Positions 21,932 through 30,721 of a stretch of 38,666 bases of DNA are shown one piece after another (the first letter of the stretch is position 1; the number at the start of each line of letters is the position of its first letter). The translations under genes were made by a program, and so were the position numbers. Source of the DNA: an uncultured Clostridia bacterium (GTDB taxonomy: Bacteria; Bacillota; Clostridia; Oscillospirales; Oscillospiraceae); the NCBI GenBank assembly GCA_937907715.1, contig CALERM010000103.1:1-38666 (forward strand), given 5' to 3'. The notes below the pieces were generated by a model that saw only the letters and a program-made list of their open reading frames with translations, made no database searches and was not told the DNA's origin.

Positions 21932-23086
21932 GTGATGCATTCGGTTGTAAAAAAGAAAGCACGCCGTGTATCCATGCTGAGACGGATGACTATCTTCTTG
22001 GCTATCACGGCAATCCTTTTTCTGACCTATCAGAATCTTACAACCAATGTTTGGGGATTTCCGGCTTTTCTTTGCCAGCTTCTTGCCGTTATCGAACTTG
22101 CTTTCGGAATGCAGGCTGCTGAAGCAGAATTGACCGTCTGGATCGAACAGAAAGAAACAGACCAGCATATATCTGCATGTAAGAAATTCACGCCGACAAG
22201 AAAAGAACATATCCTGCGTACCTGTCTGATTACAATCATTCTGGCATACAGTACCTTTTTCTACGGTGCATGGTATGGAATCAACAAACGTGCAGGGTAT
22301 GCCATTCGGTACTATTTTGCTGAAATATCCGGTGTCTGTGTTTCCGTCAGCTTGTCCTGCCTGCTGATATGGGGCATGGTCTGTCTGTATAAAAAACAAA
22401 AAAGTATTCTTCATGGAAAATTAGCCAGATGGATGATCGTTGTTTTTGATACGGCGCTGACTCTTTTCTTACTGGCATTGATTGGCTGCACCTTTTTCAC
22501 GATCAGTTTTGGCATAGAAGGAACAGAAACCGTAACCGGACAGGATCAGCAGTATACCTATCTTTCTGTACAGCCTGATTATGGTACTGCCACACAATAC
22601 CGGACGAATAACCCGATTTATATGCAGAAAACAGGGGTGCTTTTACCGAATACAGACACCCAGACACAACCCTCTGTACCGGATTCTGAAACACAGGATA
22701 CTCATACCGCTGATTCTTCTGAAAATACGCCGGCACAAGAATCACAGACAACGTCACCGCCTCCGGACGAAATGCGTGCTGTTTATCAGTATATCAGACA
22801 ACAGAATACGCTTCCGGATATGAACGTTACGTATACGGCAAATGCAAAGGGAGAACAGTACGCCATTCTCTGTGAGACAACAGAAGAAAAGGACAGCACA
22901 ACGGTTCATGTCAAGTACTGTTTGTATGATAATGGCTCTAAAACGGACGAAAACAATACCGATTTCGAGGAACTGGTTTTGGAAAAAGTATATCCGGATG
23001 GTGGATATGAGACAGAACTGGTTGATTTCTATCTGGTCAATACGGAAACTTTGGAAGTGATAGATGAACAGAAATCGAGCTGGTAA
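21932..23086 (+). CDS. Unrecognised polytopic membrane protein with an outer C-terminal domain
   Basis: This protein of about 384 residues may start at GTG 21932 or ATG 21935, both behind AAAGGAG. Five hydrophobic segments occupy the first 190 residues. A Ser/Thr/Pro/Gln-rich linker at about 235-280 (SVPDSETQDTHTADSSENTP) leads to a small C-terminal domain of about 100 residues with beta-strand character. The family is not recognised. It follows the SGNH hydrolase by 35 bp and may share its transcript; the operon ends at 23097-23124. A role in surface sensing or envelope stress is possible but unsupported. Confidence 0.7.
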   Translation: MMHSVVKKKARRVSMLRRMTIFLAITAILFLTYQNLTTNVWGFPAFLCQLLAVIELAFGMQAAEAELTVWIEQKETDQHISACKKFTPTRKEHILRTCLITIILAYSTFFYGAWYGINKRAGYAIRYYFAEISGVCVSVSLSCLLIWGMVCLYKKQKSILHGKLARWMIVVFDTALTLFLLALIGCTFFTISFGIEGTETVTGQDQQYTYLSVQPDYGTATQYRTNNPIYMQKTGVLLPNTDTQTQPSVPDSETQDTHTADSSENTPAQESQTTSPPPDEMRAVYQYIRQQNTLPDMNVTYTANAKGEQYAILCETTEEKDSTTVHVKYCLYDNGSKTDENNTDFEELVLEKVYPDGGYETELVDFYLVNTETLEVIDEQKSSW

Positions 23087-23096
23087 TTCGATTAGC

Positions 23097-23124
23097 AAAG
23101 CCTCTAGCAATTGCTGGGGGCTTT
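23097..23124 (+). terminator. Terminator after the membrane protein gene
   Basis: AAAGCCTC/AGCAA pairs with TTGCT/GGGGGCTTT as a stem of about twelve pairs, followed by GCTTTTAA. Not fully perfect but convincing in place. Confidence 0.7.
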
Positions 23125-23156
23125 GCTTTTAACCTCTGTTTAAGGTACGCGAGGTA

Positions 23157-23165
23157 TGCTATACT
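23157..23165 (+). promoter_or_regulatory. Extended -10 promoter of the two-component system
   Basis: TGCTATACT is a good extended -10 element about 34 bp before the gene at 23199. A GTTTAAGG box about 20 bp upstream resembles the repeats at 25177-25216 and may be an autoregulatory binding site of the response regulator. Confidence 0.6.
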
Positions 23166-23198
23166 TAACGTATCAATCAGGAAAACGGGGCGAAGGCT

Positions 23199-23876
23199 AT
23201 GAGATTATTATTGGCAGAGGATGAGCTGGCGCTGTCCAAGGCGCTGAAGGCGATTTTGGAGCGCAACAATTATTCCGTGGATGCTGTGTATGACGGACAG
23301 GAAGCATTAGAATATCTAAGCGCGGGAAACAACTATGACGGCGTCATTTTGGACATTATGATGCCGAAAATAGACGGCATTACGGTGCTCAAGGAAATTC
23401 GCGCACAGGGCAATTTGATTCCGGTCATTTTGCTGACGGCGAAATCCGAAATAGATGACAAAGTGCTGGGTTTAGACGCCGGTGCGAACGACTATTTGAC
23501 CAAGCCGTTTAACACACGCGAGCTGCTCGCGCGCATTCGTGCGATGACGCGCACCCAGACGGCGCAGCCGGATTCGCTGCTGCACATGGGCAATGTGACG
23601 CTGGATTGCGCGACCTATGAGCTGTCCACGCCGAGCGGCAGCTATCGCTTGGCAAACAAGGAATTTCAGATGATGGAACTGCTCATGAGCAATCAAAACC
23701 ATCTGATTTCCTCCGAGCGGTTTATGGAGAAAATCTGGGGCTATGACAGTGAGACCGAGATGAATGTCGTGTGGGTGTATATCTCGTATTTGCGCAAAAA
23801 ACTCACCGCCCTGCACGCCAACATCAAAATCAAGGCGATGCGCAACGCCGGTTACACGTTAGAGGAAATCGTATGA
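23199..23876 (+). CDS. OmpR/PhoB-family response regulator
   Basis: This 225-residue protein has a receiver domain with acidic pocket AEDE (Asp 8), phospho-acceptor Asp 52 in VILDIMMPK, Thr 80 in LLTAK and Lys 102 in YLTKPF. A C-terminal winged helix (about 130-223) contains NKEFQMMELLMSNQNHLISS and VWVYISYLRKKL. It should bind direct repeats. Its last bases overlap the kinase start (ATGA), so the pair is co-translated. The likely target is the envelope operon starting at 25274, whose promoter carries TTAA repeats about 11 bp apart. Confidence 0.95.
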   Translation: MRLLLAEDELALSKALKAILERNNYSVDAVYDGQEALEYLSAGNNYDGVILDIMMPKIDGITVLKEIRAQGNLIPVILLTAKSEIDDKVLGLDAGANDYLTKPFNTRELLARIRAMTRTQTAQPDSLLHMGNVTLDCATYELSTPSGSYRLANKEFQMMELLMSNQNHLISSERFMEKIWGYDSETEMNVVWVYISYLRKKLTALHANIKIKAMRNAGYTLEEIV

Positions 23877-25096
23877 TACAGAAACTGCGAACCAAGCTGA
23901 TTGTCGCGTCCATGCTGTCGCTGGTCTTGGTGCTGACGATTATTCTCGGTGCGGCAAGTGTGCTCAATTACCGCGATATTACGACAAATGCAGACCGCGT
24001 GTTAAGCATTTTACAGGAAAATGACGGCGAATTCCCCGCGATGATGGGAAAGAAGCCGGATAAGCATGATGCGCAGTTTTCACCCGAGCTGCCGTATGAA
24101 TCGCGCTATTTTACCGTGTTTCTAAAAGCGGACGGCACAACAAGCGCGGTCAACACCGGAAAAATCGCCGCGGTGGACACCGAAACGGCGATTTCCTACG
24201 CGCAGGATGTTCTCGCATCCGGGAATACCAGCGGGTTCCTCGATGATTATCGTTATATGGTATACACTGCGGGCGTCGAGACACATATTATTTTTTTGGA
24301 TTATGGCAGAGAAATGTCCTCGTTCCGCCGCTTTTTGTACACAAGCGCGGGTGTCTCGCTGGGCGGTCTGCTGGCAGTCTTTTTGCTGCTGCTGTTCGTC
24401 TCCGGCAAAATCGTCAAGCCGTTTGCGGAGACCTATCAGAAGCAAAAGCAGTTCATCACGGATGCCGGACACGAGCTGAAAACGCCGCTGACGATTATCG
24501 ACGCAGATGCCCAAGTGCTGGAAATGGATGTGGGCGAAAATGAGTGGTTGAGCGACATTCAGGCGCAGACCAAGCGGCTGGCGCAGCTGACCAACAGCAT
24601 GTTACAGCTCGCGCGGATGGAGGAACAGCCACAGGTGGAAAAAATCGCATTTCCCCTGTCTGATGTTGTACAGGAGACCGCGGAGACCTTCGGGACACTG
24701 GCAAAGACGCGCGAGAAAACACTGTCTATCGACATCGAACCGATGCTGTCGCTGACCGGAGACGAAAAGGCGATCCGGCAGCTGCTGTCGATTTTGCTGG
24801 ACAACGCGGTAAAATATGCCGACGAACATGGGAAAATCACGGTTTCGCTGAAAAAACACAAAAATCACATCCAGATAAGTGTCTACAACACCGCGCAGGC
24901 GATAGACAGAGACAGCCTGCCGCATTTGTTCGACCGATTTTACCGCGCAGATGCATCGAGAAATTCTCGCACGGGGGGATATGGTCTCGGTCTTTCGATA
25001 GCCTCTTCTATTGTCGCCGCACATAAGGGAAAAATCTGGGCGGAGACGGCGGACGGGAAATCGCTGCGCATCACGGCGAGTTTTCCGTGTGGTTGA
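23873..25096 (+). CDS. Sensor histidine kinase
   Basis: This 407-residue kinase has two membrane helices (about 9-30 and 157-177) around an outer sensor part of about 125 residues that has no domain I recognise. The phospho-acceptor His 200 is in FITDAGHELKTPLTI. The N box is LLDNAVKYADEHG, and the G box is TGGYGLGLSIASSIVAAHKG. There is no obvious HAMP domain between the second helix and the His box beyond a short linker. The start at 23873 is set by the ATGA overlap with the regulator; an open frame from 23771 lies inside the regulator gene. It phosphorylates the partner regulator. Confidence 0.95.
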   Translation: MIQKLRTKLIVASMLSLVLVLTIILGAASVLNYRDITTNADRVLSILQENDGEFPAMMGKKPDKHDAQFSPELPYESRYFTVFLKADGTTSAVNTGKIAAVDTETAISYAQDVLASGNTSGFLDDYRYMVYTAGVETHIIFLDYGREMSSFRRFLYTSAGVSLGGLLAVFLLLLFVSGKIVKPFAETYQKQKQFITDAGHELKTPLTIIDADAQVLEMDVGENEWLSDIQAQTKRLAQLTNSMLQLARMEEQPQVEKIAFPLSDVVQETAETFGTLAKTREKTLSIDIEPMLSLTGDEKAIRQLLSILLDNAVKYADEHGKITVSLKKHKNHIQISVYNTAQAIDRDSLPHLFDRFYRADASRNSRTGGYGLGLSIASSIVAAHKGKIWAETADGKSLRITASFPCG

Positions 25097-25136
25097 TGGA
25101 AAACAAATAGTTTGTTATTTTCTATATTTCTAAAAG

Positions 25137-25165
25137 ACATCCATCCCTGCGATGGATGTTTTTTT
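25137..25165 (+). terminator. Terminator of the two-component operon
   Basis: Perfect stem ACATCCATC (25137-25145) with GATGGATGT (25151-25159), five-base loop, then seven T residues. Confidence 0.92.
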
Positions 25166-25176
25166 ATGCCCGAAAA

Positions 25177-25232
25177 TTTTAAGTTGAGTTAAGGTTGGCT
25201 TTAAAGTTGCTTTAAGTCAGCGCCGGTATACT
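25177..25232 (+). promoter_or_regulatory. Phased TTAA repeats and promoter of the envelope operon
   Basis: TTAA cores at 25179, 25189, 25201 and 25212 (10, 12 and 11 bp apart), mostly within (T)TTAAG, lead up to TATACT at 25227-25232. The -35 place has no TTGACA but is covered by the repeats. This is the layout of a promoter activated by an OmpR-type regulator, and the two-component genes lie directly upstream. Confidence 0.62.
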
Positions 25233-25273
25233 TGAGCCATACAAACGAGAACGAGACCAAAAGGAGTGAAAAT

Positions 25274-26002
25274 ATGGCATATCAAGCAACCTTTCAGCGC
25301 TATGAGAGCAAATATCTGTTGACGAGACAGCAAAAACACGCGGTTTTGCAGGCGATGCAGCCGTATATGCAATTAGATGCCTACGGGCGCACAACGATAC
25401 GCAATATTTACTATGACACACCGGATTATCGGCTCATTCGCCGATCGCTGGAAAAACCGGTATATAAAGAAAAGCTGCGTATTCGCAGCTATCAGAGAGT
25501 CACACCGAACGATCCGGTGTTTGTGGAATTAAAGAAAAAATATCAGTCGGTCGTATACAAACGCCGACTGACGCTGCCGGAAGCGCAGGTTATGCACAGC
25601 TTTCAAACAGGTCAGCCGCTTCCGGTGCAGTCGCAGATTGCCGAGGAAATTGCGTATTTCCGCGCGTATTACAAAAAGCTGAAACCAGCGGTTTTTCTGT
25701 CCTATGAACGCGAGGCGTTTTACTCGCTGGACGGCAGCGAGTTCCGCGTGACGTTTGACGAAAATATCTTGTATCGGGAACGCGATATTTCGCTGGGCAG
25801 TGCGATTTACGGCACACCGATTTTGTCATGCGGGCAGACGCTGATGGAAATCAAATGCGCAGGCGGTCTGCCGCTGTGGATGTGCCGCGCGCTGCGTAAG
25901 TCGCGCATTTTTCAAACGTCATTCTCCAAGTACGGGAGAGCGTATCAAGAGATCGTATGGCAAAAAACAAAAACACAAGAGGAGTATTCAAATGTTTGCT
26001 AA
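25274..26002 (+). CDS. VTC-domain (polyphosphate polymerase-like) protein
   Basis: This 242-residue protein is of the VTC/CYTH-like tunnel fold group. The N-terminus has RYESKYLLTRQQ, then TIRNIYYDTPDYRLIRRSLE, YKEKLRIRSYQ, FVELKKKYQSVVYKRR, FLSYEREAFY and LMEIKCAGGLP. These alternate charged strands that line the tunnel for nucleotide and phosphate. In yeast the VTC domain makes polyphosphate from ATP; the bacterial function in this context is not known. The gene starts after AAAGGAG and overlaps the next gene by 11 bp. The link to DUF4956 and a Cthe_2159-type protein is a common Clostridia arrangement. Confidence 0.88.
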   Translation: MAYQATFQRYESKYLLTRQQKHAVLQAMQPYMQLDAYGRTTIRNIYYDTPDYRLIRRSLEKPVYKEKLRIRSYQRVTPNDPVFVELKKKYQSVVYKRRLTLPEAQVMHSFQTGQPLPVQSQIAEEIAYFRAYYKKLKPAVFLSYEREAFYSLDGSEFRVTFDENILYRERDISLGSAIYGTPILSCGQTLMEIKCAGGLPLWMCRALRKSRIFQTSFSKYGRAYQEIVWQKTKTQEEYSNVC

Positions 26003-26687
26003 AGTATTTCAAGGGATTTTTGACACCGATATGACACAGGTCATTGCCCTGTCGGATTTTCTGCTGTGCGTGTGCAGCGCGCTGGTCATCGGACTGATTT
26101 TGGCGGGGTTCTATATGTACCGCACCAAGTACACGAAGAGCTTTGTCGCCACGCTCGTGCTGCTTCCGGCGGTCGTGTGCGTGGTCATTATGATGGTCAA
26201 TGGCAATGTCGGCACCGGCGTGGCAGTTGCCGGTGCGTTCAGTCTGGTTCGATTCCGTTCGGTGCCCGGCTCCGCGAAGGAAATCGGCGCAATTTTCCTC
26301 GCCATGGGAACCGGCTTGCTTGTCGGAATGGGATATATCGGCTACGCGGTTTTGTGTGCCGTGCTGCTCGGCTTTGTCAGTGCCCTGCTGAACGGCATCG
26401 ACTTTGGCGCCAAGAAGCACGGGGAACTGTACAAAACCCTGCGCATCACGATTCCGGAGGATTTGGACTATACCGATGTCTTTACGCCGATTTTGCAGGA
26501 GTACACATCTGCGCATGAACTGACACAGGTAAAAACAACCAATATGGGCAGTCTGTTCAAGCTCACCTACGATGTGACGCTGCGCCGTGCAGGCGAAGAA
26601 AAGCAGATGCTCGACAAGCTGCGCTGCCGCAACGGCAACTTAGAAATTACGATTTCCAACCAAGAGACCAACACCAGTGTGCTATAA
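25992..26687 (+). CDS. DUF4956 family membrane protein
   Basis: This 231-residue protein has four membrane segments (about 20-40, 50-70, 73-90 and 105-130). The conserved family core GTGVAVAGAFSLVRFRSVPG is followed by SAKEIGAIFLAMGTGLLVGM. The C-terminal 90 residues form a cytoplasmic alpha/beta domain. This is the usual partner of VTC-domain proteins in gut Clostridia. The function is not known; a channel or export role for a phosphate polymer has been proposed only by context. It overlaps the VTC gene by 11 bp and is followed 16 bp later by the lipoprotein gene. Confidence 0.9.
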   Translation: MFAKVFQGIFDTDMTQVIALSDFLLCVCSALVIGLILAGFYMYRTKYTKSFVATLVLLPAVVCVVIMMVNGNVGTGVAVAGAFSLVRFRSVPGSAKEIGAIFLAMGTGLLVGMGYIGYAVLCAVLLGFVSALLNGIDFGAKKHGELYKTLRITIPEDLDYTDVFTPILQEYTSAHELTQVKTTNMGSLFKLTYDVTLRRAGEEKQMLDKLRCRNGNLEITISNQETNTSVL

Positions 26688-26703
26688 ATGAGGAGAATCC
26701 GAT

Positions 26704-28326
26704 ATGAAACGAACACGAGCGATGAGCCTGCTGTTAGTCGGCGTTTTGGCGCTGACGGGATGCAGCACAACCGGAACCACCGACACCGGAAGCGCGACAA
26801 CAACCGCGAGCAGCACGAGCACGGCACAAACCCTCTCGACGGCTGACACGACGGAACTGTTCTCCAGCAGAGATCTGGAAGTCGGATATGACGAGGAAAC
26901 CAGCACGAAAATTACGCTTTCCGGTGACAGCGCGTCCAGCGATTCGGACGCGGTACAGGTTGACGGCAGCACGATTACCATCACGGACGAGGGCACTTAT
27001 ATCCTGTCCGGCGCGCTGAATGACGGCCAGATTATCGTCAATGCAGAGGATACAGACAAGGTACAGCTGGTGCTGAACGGCGTCAACATCACAAGCGCCA
27101 CCTCCGCCGCGATTTATGTGGCGCAGGCGGATAAGGTCTTTGTGACAACGGCGTCCGGCTCGGAAAATACGCTGACAAATGGCGGTGAATATATCGCTAT
27201 AGACGACAATAACATTGATTCTGTGATTTTCTCTAAATCCGACTTAACGCTAAATGGAGAAGGTTCGCTGACGATTGACGCCAAGGCAGGACACGGCATC
27301 GTATCAAAGGACGATCTGGTTTTGACCAGCGGAACCTATACGATTACCGCGGCAAGTCAGGGCATTTCCGGCAAGGACAGCGTGTGCATTGCGGACGGCA
27401 CCTACAAGATTACCTCCGGAAAAGACGCTATCCATGCGGAAAACACAGACGATGCAAACAAGGGATTTGTCTATATTGCAGGCGGCACGTTTACCGTGCA
27501 GGCGGACGGGGACGGCATCAGTGCGAGCGCATCTGTGCAGATTGATGACGGCAAGTTCTCCATCACGACCGGCGAGGGCAGCGCGAGCGCGACCAGGAAA
27601 ACCGAGCAGATGGGCGACCCGAGACAGCAGGATCAGACCCAAACAGAAAACACCGATACCGACACGGATTCGACCAGCCAGAAGGGCATCAAATCCGGCA
27701 CGACCTTGACCATCAACGGCGGTACCTTTGAGACGGATACCGTGGACGATTCGATTCACGCGGGCGGCGATATTGCTGTGACAGACGGCACGTTTACGCT
27801 GAAAACCGGCGATGATGCGATGCATTCTGACGCTAATGTGACGATTCAGGGCGGCGCGTTCTCTATCCCAACTTGCTATGAGGGCATCGAGGGCTTGACC
27901 GTGACCATAGACGATGGCACGTTTGACATTACGGCAAATGATGACGGCATCAATGCCGCGGATGGCTCCGCGACCAGCAATCGACCGGGCGAAGCCAACG
28001 ACAATTGCGCGATTACCGTCAACGGCGGCGAGTTTACGATTGTCTCGGACGGCGACTGTTTGGACTCCAACGGCGCACTGACGATTGCGGGCGGTACGCT
28101 CAATCTGACCTGCAACGGAAACGGAAATACCGCGCTGGACTGTGACGGAACATATACCCATACCGGCGGTTCGGTCACGACAAATGACGGCTCGGAGGAG
28201 AACCCGAATGAGATGGGCGGCGGCGGTCAGGGCGCGCCGAACCATCAAAACGGACAGGGCGGCCCGAACGGCGGCAATCCGCCGAGCGATGGACAAATCC
28301 AACAGAAAGACGGTGAAACCACATGA
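26704..28326 (+). CDS. Cthe_2159-like carbohydrate-binding lipoprotein (beta-helix)
   Basis: This 540-residue lipoprotein has lipobox LTGC (Cys 20). A Ser/Thr/Ala-rich linker leads to a long parallel beta-helix made of repeats such as GSTITITDEGTYILSGALND, GSLTIDAKAGHGIVSKDD, GTYTITAASQGISGKDS and TVTIDDGTFDITANDDGINA. The coils end in short Asp/Gly turns typical of calcium-binding beta-helices. The family representative Cthe_2159 of Clostridium thermocellum binds cellulose and acidic polysaccharides and resembles polysaccharide lyases. The C-terminal 40 residues are Gly/Asn/Gln-rich low-complexity (GGGGQGAPNHQNGQGGPNGG). It overlaps the next gene by four bases (ATGA). Confidence 0.9.
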   Translation: MKRTRAMSLLLVGVLALTGCSTTGTTDTGSATTTASSTSTAQTLSTADTTELFSSRDLEVGYDEETSTKITLSGDSASSDSDAVQVDGSTITITDEGTYILSGALNDGQIIVNAEDTDKVQLVLNGVNITSATSAAIYVAQADKVFVTTASGSENTLTNGGEYIAIDDNNIDSVIFSKSDLTLNGEGSLTIDAKAGHGIVSKDDLVLTSGTYTITAASQGISGKDSVCIADGTYKITSGKDAIHAENTDDANKGFVYIAGGTFTVQADGDGISASASVQIDDGKFSITTGEGSASATRKTEQMGDPRQQDQTQTENTDTDTDSTSQKGIKSGTTLTINGGTFETDTVDDSIHAGGDIAVTDGTFTLKTGDDAMHSDANVTIQGGAFSIPTCYEGIEGLTVTIDDGTFDITANDDGINAADGSATSNRPGEANDNCAITVNGGEFTIVSDGDCLDSNGALTIAGGTLNLTCNGNGNTALDCDGTYTHTGGSVTTNDGSEENPNEMGGGGQGAPNHQNGQGGPNGGNPPSDGQIQQKDGETT

Positions 28327-29366
28327 AAACCAGATGGATCGCGCTGATTCCGGCATACGAACCGACAGAGATACTTTGCCAATTGCTGGAACAGGCAAAA
28401 CAAGCGGGTTTTACGCTGATTGTTGTCGATGACGGCAGCAGTCCGGCGGCCAAGCCGATTTTTGCGCAGGCATCCCAATATGCAACGGTACTCCAGCACG
28501 AGCAGAACAGGGGAAAGGGCTGTGCGCTCAAAACCGGATTCACCTACATTCGCAACAACTATCCCGCATCCAGCATCGTCGTGACGCTGGATGCGGACGG
28601 ACAGCACCGCATTGCGGACGCGCAGCGCATCTGCCGCACGGCGGAGCAGCATCCGGACACCCTCGTGCTGGGCAGCCGGATGTTCAAAGAAAATGTTCCC
28701 CTGCGCAGTTTATTGGGAAATACGACAACACGTCTGGTGTATCATATTACCACAGGACAGAAGATACAGGACACCCAGACCGGCCTGCGCGCGTGCAGCG
28801 CAAAATTACTGCCCACGCTTTTAGAGATACCCGGGCAGCGGTATGAGTATGAGATGAATGTCCTACTGACTTGCTCCAAGGCAGGCATTCCGATTCGAGA
28901 GGTGGAGATTGAAACGATTTATATTGACGACAACGCAGGCTCACATTTTGACACGGTAAAGGACTCCTGCCGCATCTACAAGGAAATTTTAAAGTTTTCC
29001 GCGTCCTCGCTGACCAGCTTCTGTCTGGACTACGGATTGTACAGTATTTTGTCCGCGCTGACTTCCAGCATTGTGGTATCCAATATCGCCGCGCGCGTGG
29101 TCAGCGCATCGGTGAATTACACGATGAATCGTCGGTTGGTGTTCAAGAGCCAGTCGCATGTGGTGCAGTCCGCCGTGCAGTATGCCGTACTTGCGAGCTT
29201 GATTCTGCTCGGCAATACGGTTGTGCTCAGTCTGCTCATTCACTCGCTGGGCATGAACCGGTATCTCGCCAAATTATTGACAGAAATCCTGTTTTTCTGC
29301 ACGAGCTGGCTGGTACAGCGCAAAATTATCTTCCGCACCAAAAAGCCGATCGAAGGGAAGGGATGA
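28323..29366 (+). CDS. GT2 glycosyltransferase fused to a GtrA-like membrane domain
   Basis: This 347-residue protein starts with a family 2 glycosyltransferase (residues 1-215). ALIPAYEPTE, LIVVDDGSS, RGKGCALKTGF and VTLDADGQHR (DxD-type metal site) resemble polyprenol-phosphate sugar synthases such as DPM1. The C-terminal 130 residues have four membrane segments of the GtrA type (LKFSASSLTSFCLDYGLYSI onward, with SASVNYTMNRRLVFKS). It would make a lipid-linked sugar and help flip it. This delivers sugars to the outside for modifying a wall polymer or a surface protein. ATGA overlap with the lipoprotein gene; the next gene starts five bases later. Confidence 0.92.
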   Translation: MKTRWIALIPAYEPTEILCQLLEQAKQAGFTLIVVDDGSSPAAKPIFAQASQYATVLQHEQNRGKGCALKTGFTYIRNNYPASSIVVTLDADGQHRIADAQRICRTAEQHPDTLVLGSRMFKENVPLRSLLGNTTTRLVYHITTGQKIQDTQTGLRACSAKLLPTLLEIPGQRYEYEMNVLLTCSKAGIPIREVEIETIYIDDNAGSHFDTVKDSCRIYKEILKFSASSLTSFCLDYGLYSILSALTSSIVVSNIAARVVSASVNYTMNRRLVFKSQSHVVQSAVQYAVLASLILLGNTVVLSLLIHSLGMNRYLAKLLTEILFFCTSWLVQRKIIFRTKKPIEGKG

Positions 29367-29370
29367 GCGC

Positions 29371-30261
29371 ATGTTTTTCAAACGGCATTGGTGGGCGATC
29401 GTCTACACCTTGGCTTTGCTTGGGTTTACGGGTTATCTCGCGGTCGATACGTTTGCCATTTCGCGCGTGTACACGGTTGTGGAGGACACAGAACAGAACA
29501 CGGAAAAATCGTCAAGTTCTGACAATGTGGTATCTACGCAGACCGCATACAGCGATGACAACATCACGATTTCTCTGACGGAATACCGCGAATACGACAC
29601 GTCGATTTACGTGGCGGATGTGCAGGTTTCCTCGCCGGAATACCTGAAAACCGCGCTCGCACAAAACGCCTACGGGCGCAATGTGACGGAAAAAACCTCA
29701 GAGATGGCGGAGGACAACAACGCGATCCTCGCCATTAACGGCGATTACTACGGCGCACAGGAGAGCGGCTACGTCATCCGCAACGGCGTGATATACCGTG
29801 ATACCGCATCGGACGGACAGGAGGATCTGGTGGTCTATCAGGACGGCAGTCTCGGCATCATTCAGGAGGACGAAATCACCGCGCAGGAGCTGCTGGACAA
29901 CGGCGCGCAGCAGGTGCTGTCGTTTGGTCCCGATTTGCTGGAAAACAGCACGATTTCCGTCTCTCAGAGCGATGAAGTCGGCAAGGCAAAGGCGAGTAAT
30001 CCGCGCACTGCGATTGGCATGATTGACGATTTACACTATGTATTCGTGGTTTCGGACGGCAGAACCAGTGAGAGCACCGGCTTGTCATTATACCAAATGG
30101 CAGAATTTATGCAGAGTCTCGGCGCGGAAACCGCGTACAATCTGGACGGCGGCGGCTCGTCCACCATGTATTTTAACGGCAAAGTGGTCAACAATCCGAC
30201 CACGAACGGCAAAAATATACAGGAGAGGAGCGTGAGCGACATTGTGTACATCGGCGAATAA
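29371..30261 (+). CDS. Phosphodiester glycosidase family protein (NAGPA domain)
   Basis: This 296-residue membrane-anchored protein has one N-terminal membrane helix (about 9-28) with the rest outside. The NAGPA/DUF2233 domain shows AILAINGDYYGAQESGYVIR, RTAIGMIDDLHYVFVVSDGR and AETAYNLDGGGSSTMYFNG, the conserved core of the uncovering-enzyme family, which cleaves sugar-phosphodiester bonds. With the GT2-GtrA protein and a VTC-type phosphate-polymer protein this suggests that the operon builds and trims a phosphate- and sugar-containing surface polymer. It overlaps the following gene by 20 bp. Confidence 0.9.
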   Translation: MFFKRHWWAIVYTLALLGFTGYLAVDTFAISRVYTVVEDTEQNTEKSSSSDNVVSTQTAYSDDNITISLTEYREYDTSIYVADVQVSSPEYLKTALAQNAYGRNVTEKTSEMAEDNNAILAINGDYYGAQESGYVIRNGVIYRDTASDGQEDLVVYQDGSLGIIQEDEITAQELLDNGAQQVLSFGPDLLENSTISVSQSDEVGKAKASNPRTAIGMIDDLHYVFVVSDGRTSESTGLSLYQMAEFMQSLGAETAYNLDGGGSSTMYFNGKVVNNPTTNGKNIQERSVSDIVYIGE

Positions 30262-30649
30262 GCAAACACGAAAAACCATCACAAAAACAGCATTTGTGTA
30301 TTTGATCGTCTCGATTGTCTGTGCGGCGTTCGGCGCGATTTATGAGCTGTTCAGCCATGAGGTCTATTCGTATTTTATGCTTTATGCGTTTTTATTTCCG
30401 CTGATCGGCGGCACGCTCCCGTTTTTTGTTCTGGCGTGCTCGCGCGTCCGCCTGCCGGACGAAATCGCCTGTAAATTGTACCATGCGGGCATCGCCGCGC
30501 TGACCGTCGGCAGCCTGTTCACCGGCGTGCTGGAGATTTACGGCACGACCAACCGCCTGACGGCGGTGTATTGGATTGTCGGTGCGGTGCTGGTTATGGG
30601 TGGCGTGGGGAAGTATCTATTTTCTCTGCGCGGCGCGGCAGAAACCTGA
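30242..30649 (+). CDS. Small four-helix membrane protein
   Basis: This 135-residue protein starts at TTG 30242 within the end of the glycosidase gene, behind GGAGAGGAG about eleven bases away. Four hydrophobic segments (about 17-37, 43-63, 80-100 and 107-127) are separated by short charged loops. It resembles no family I can name. Translational coupling with the NAGPA gene and the operon position suggest it serves the same envelope pathway. The start codon is uncertain. Confidence 0.7.
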   Translation: MCTSANKQTRKTITKTAFVYLIVSIVCAAFGAIYELFSHEVYSYFMLYAFLFPLIGGTLPFFVLACSRVRLPDEIACKLYHAGIAALTVGSLFTGVLEIYGTTNRLTAVYWIVGAVLVMGGVGKYLFSLRGAAET

Positions 30650-30721
30650 GTTAACGCTATTGTCCCGTTCGGTGCGGTGTGATAGAATAACAGAGAAAAC
30701 CGAAACAGGGAGACGAATGGC

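Noticed and set aside
27304..28398. 364-codon open frame on the minus strand
   Set aside because: It is opposite to the repeat-rich beta-helix gene; its length results from the repeat composition, and it lacks a plausible start.
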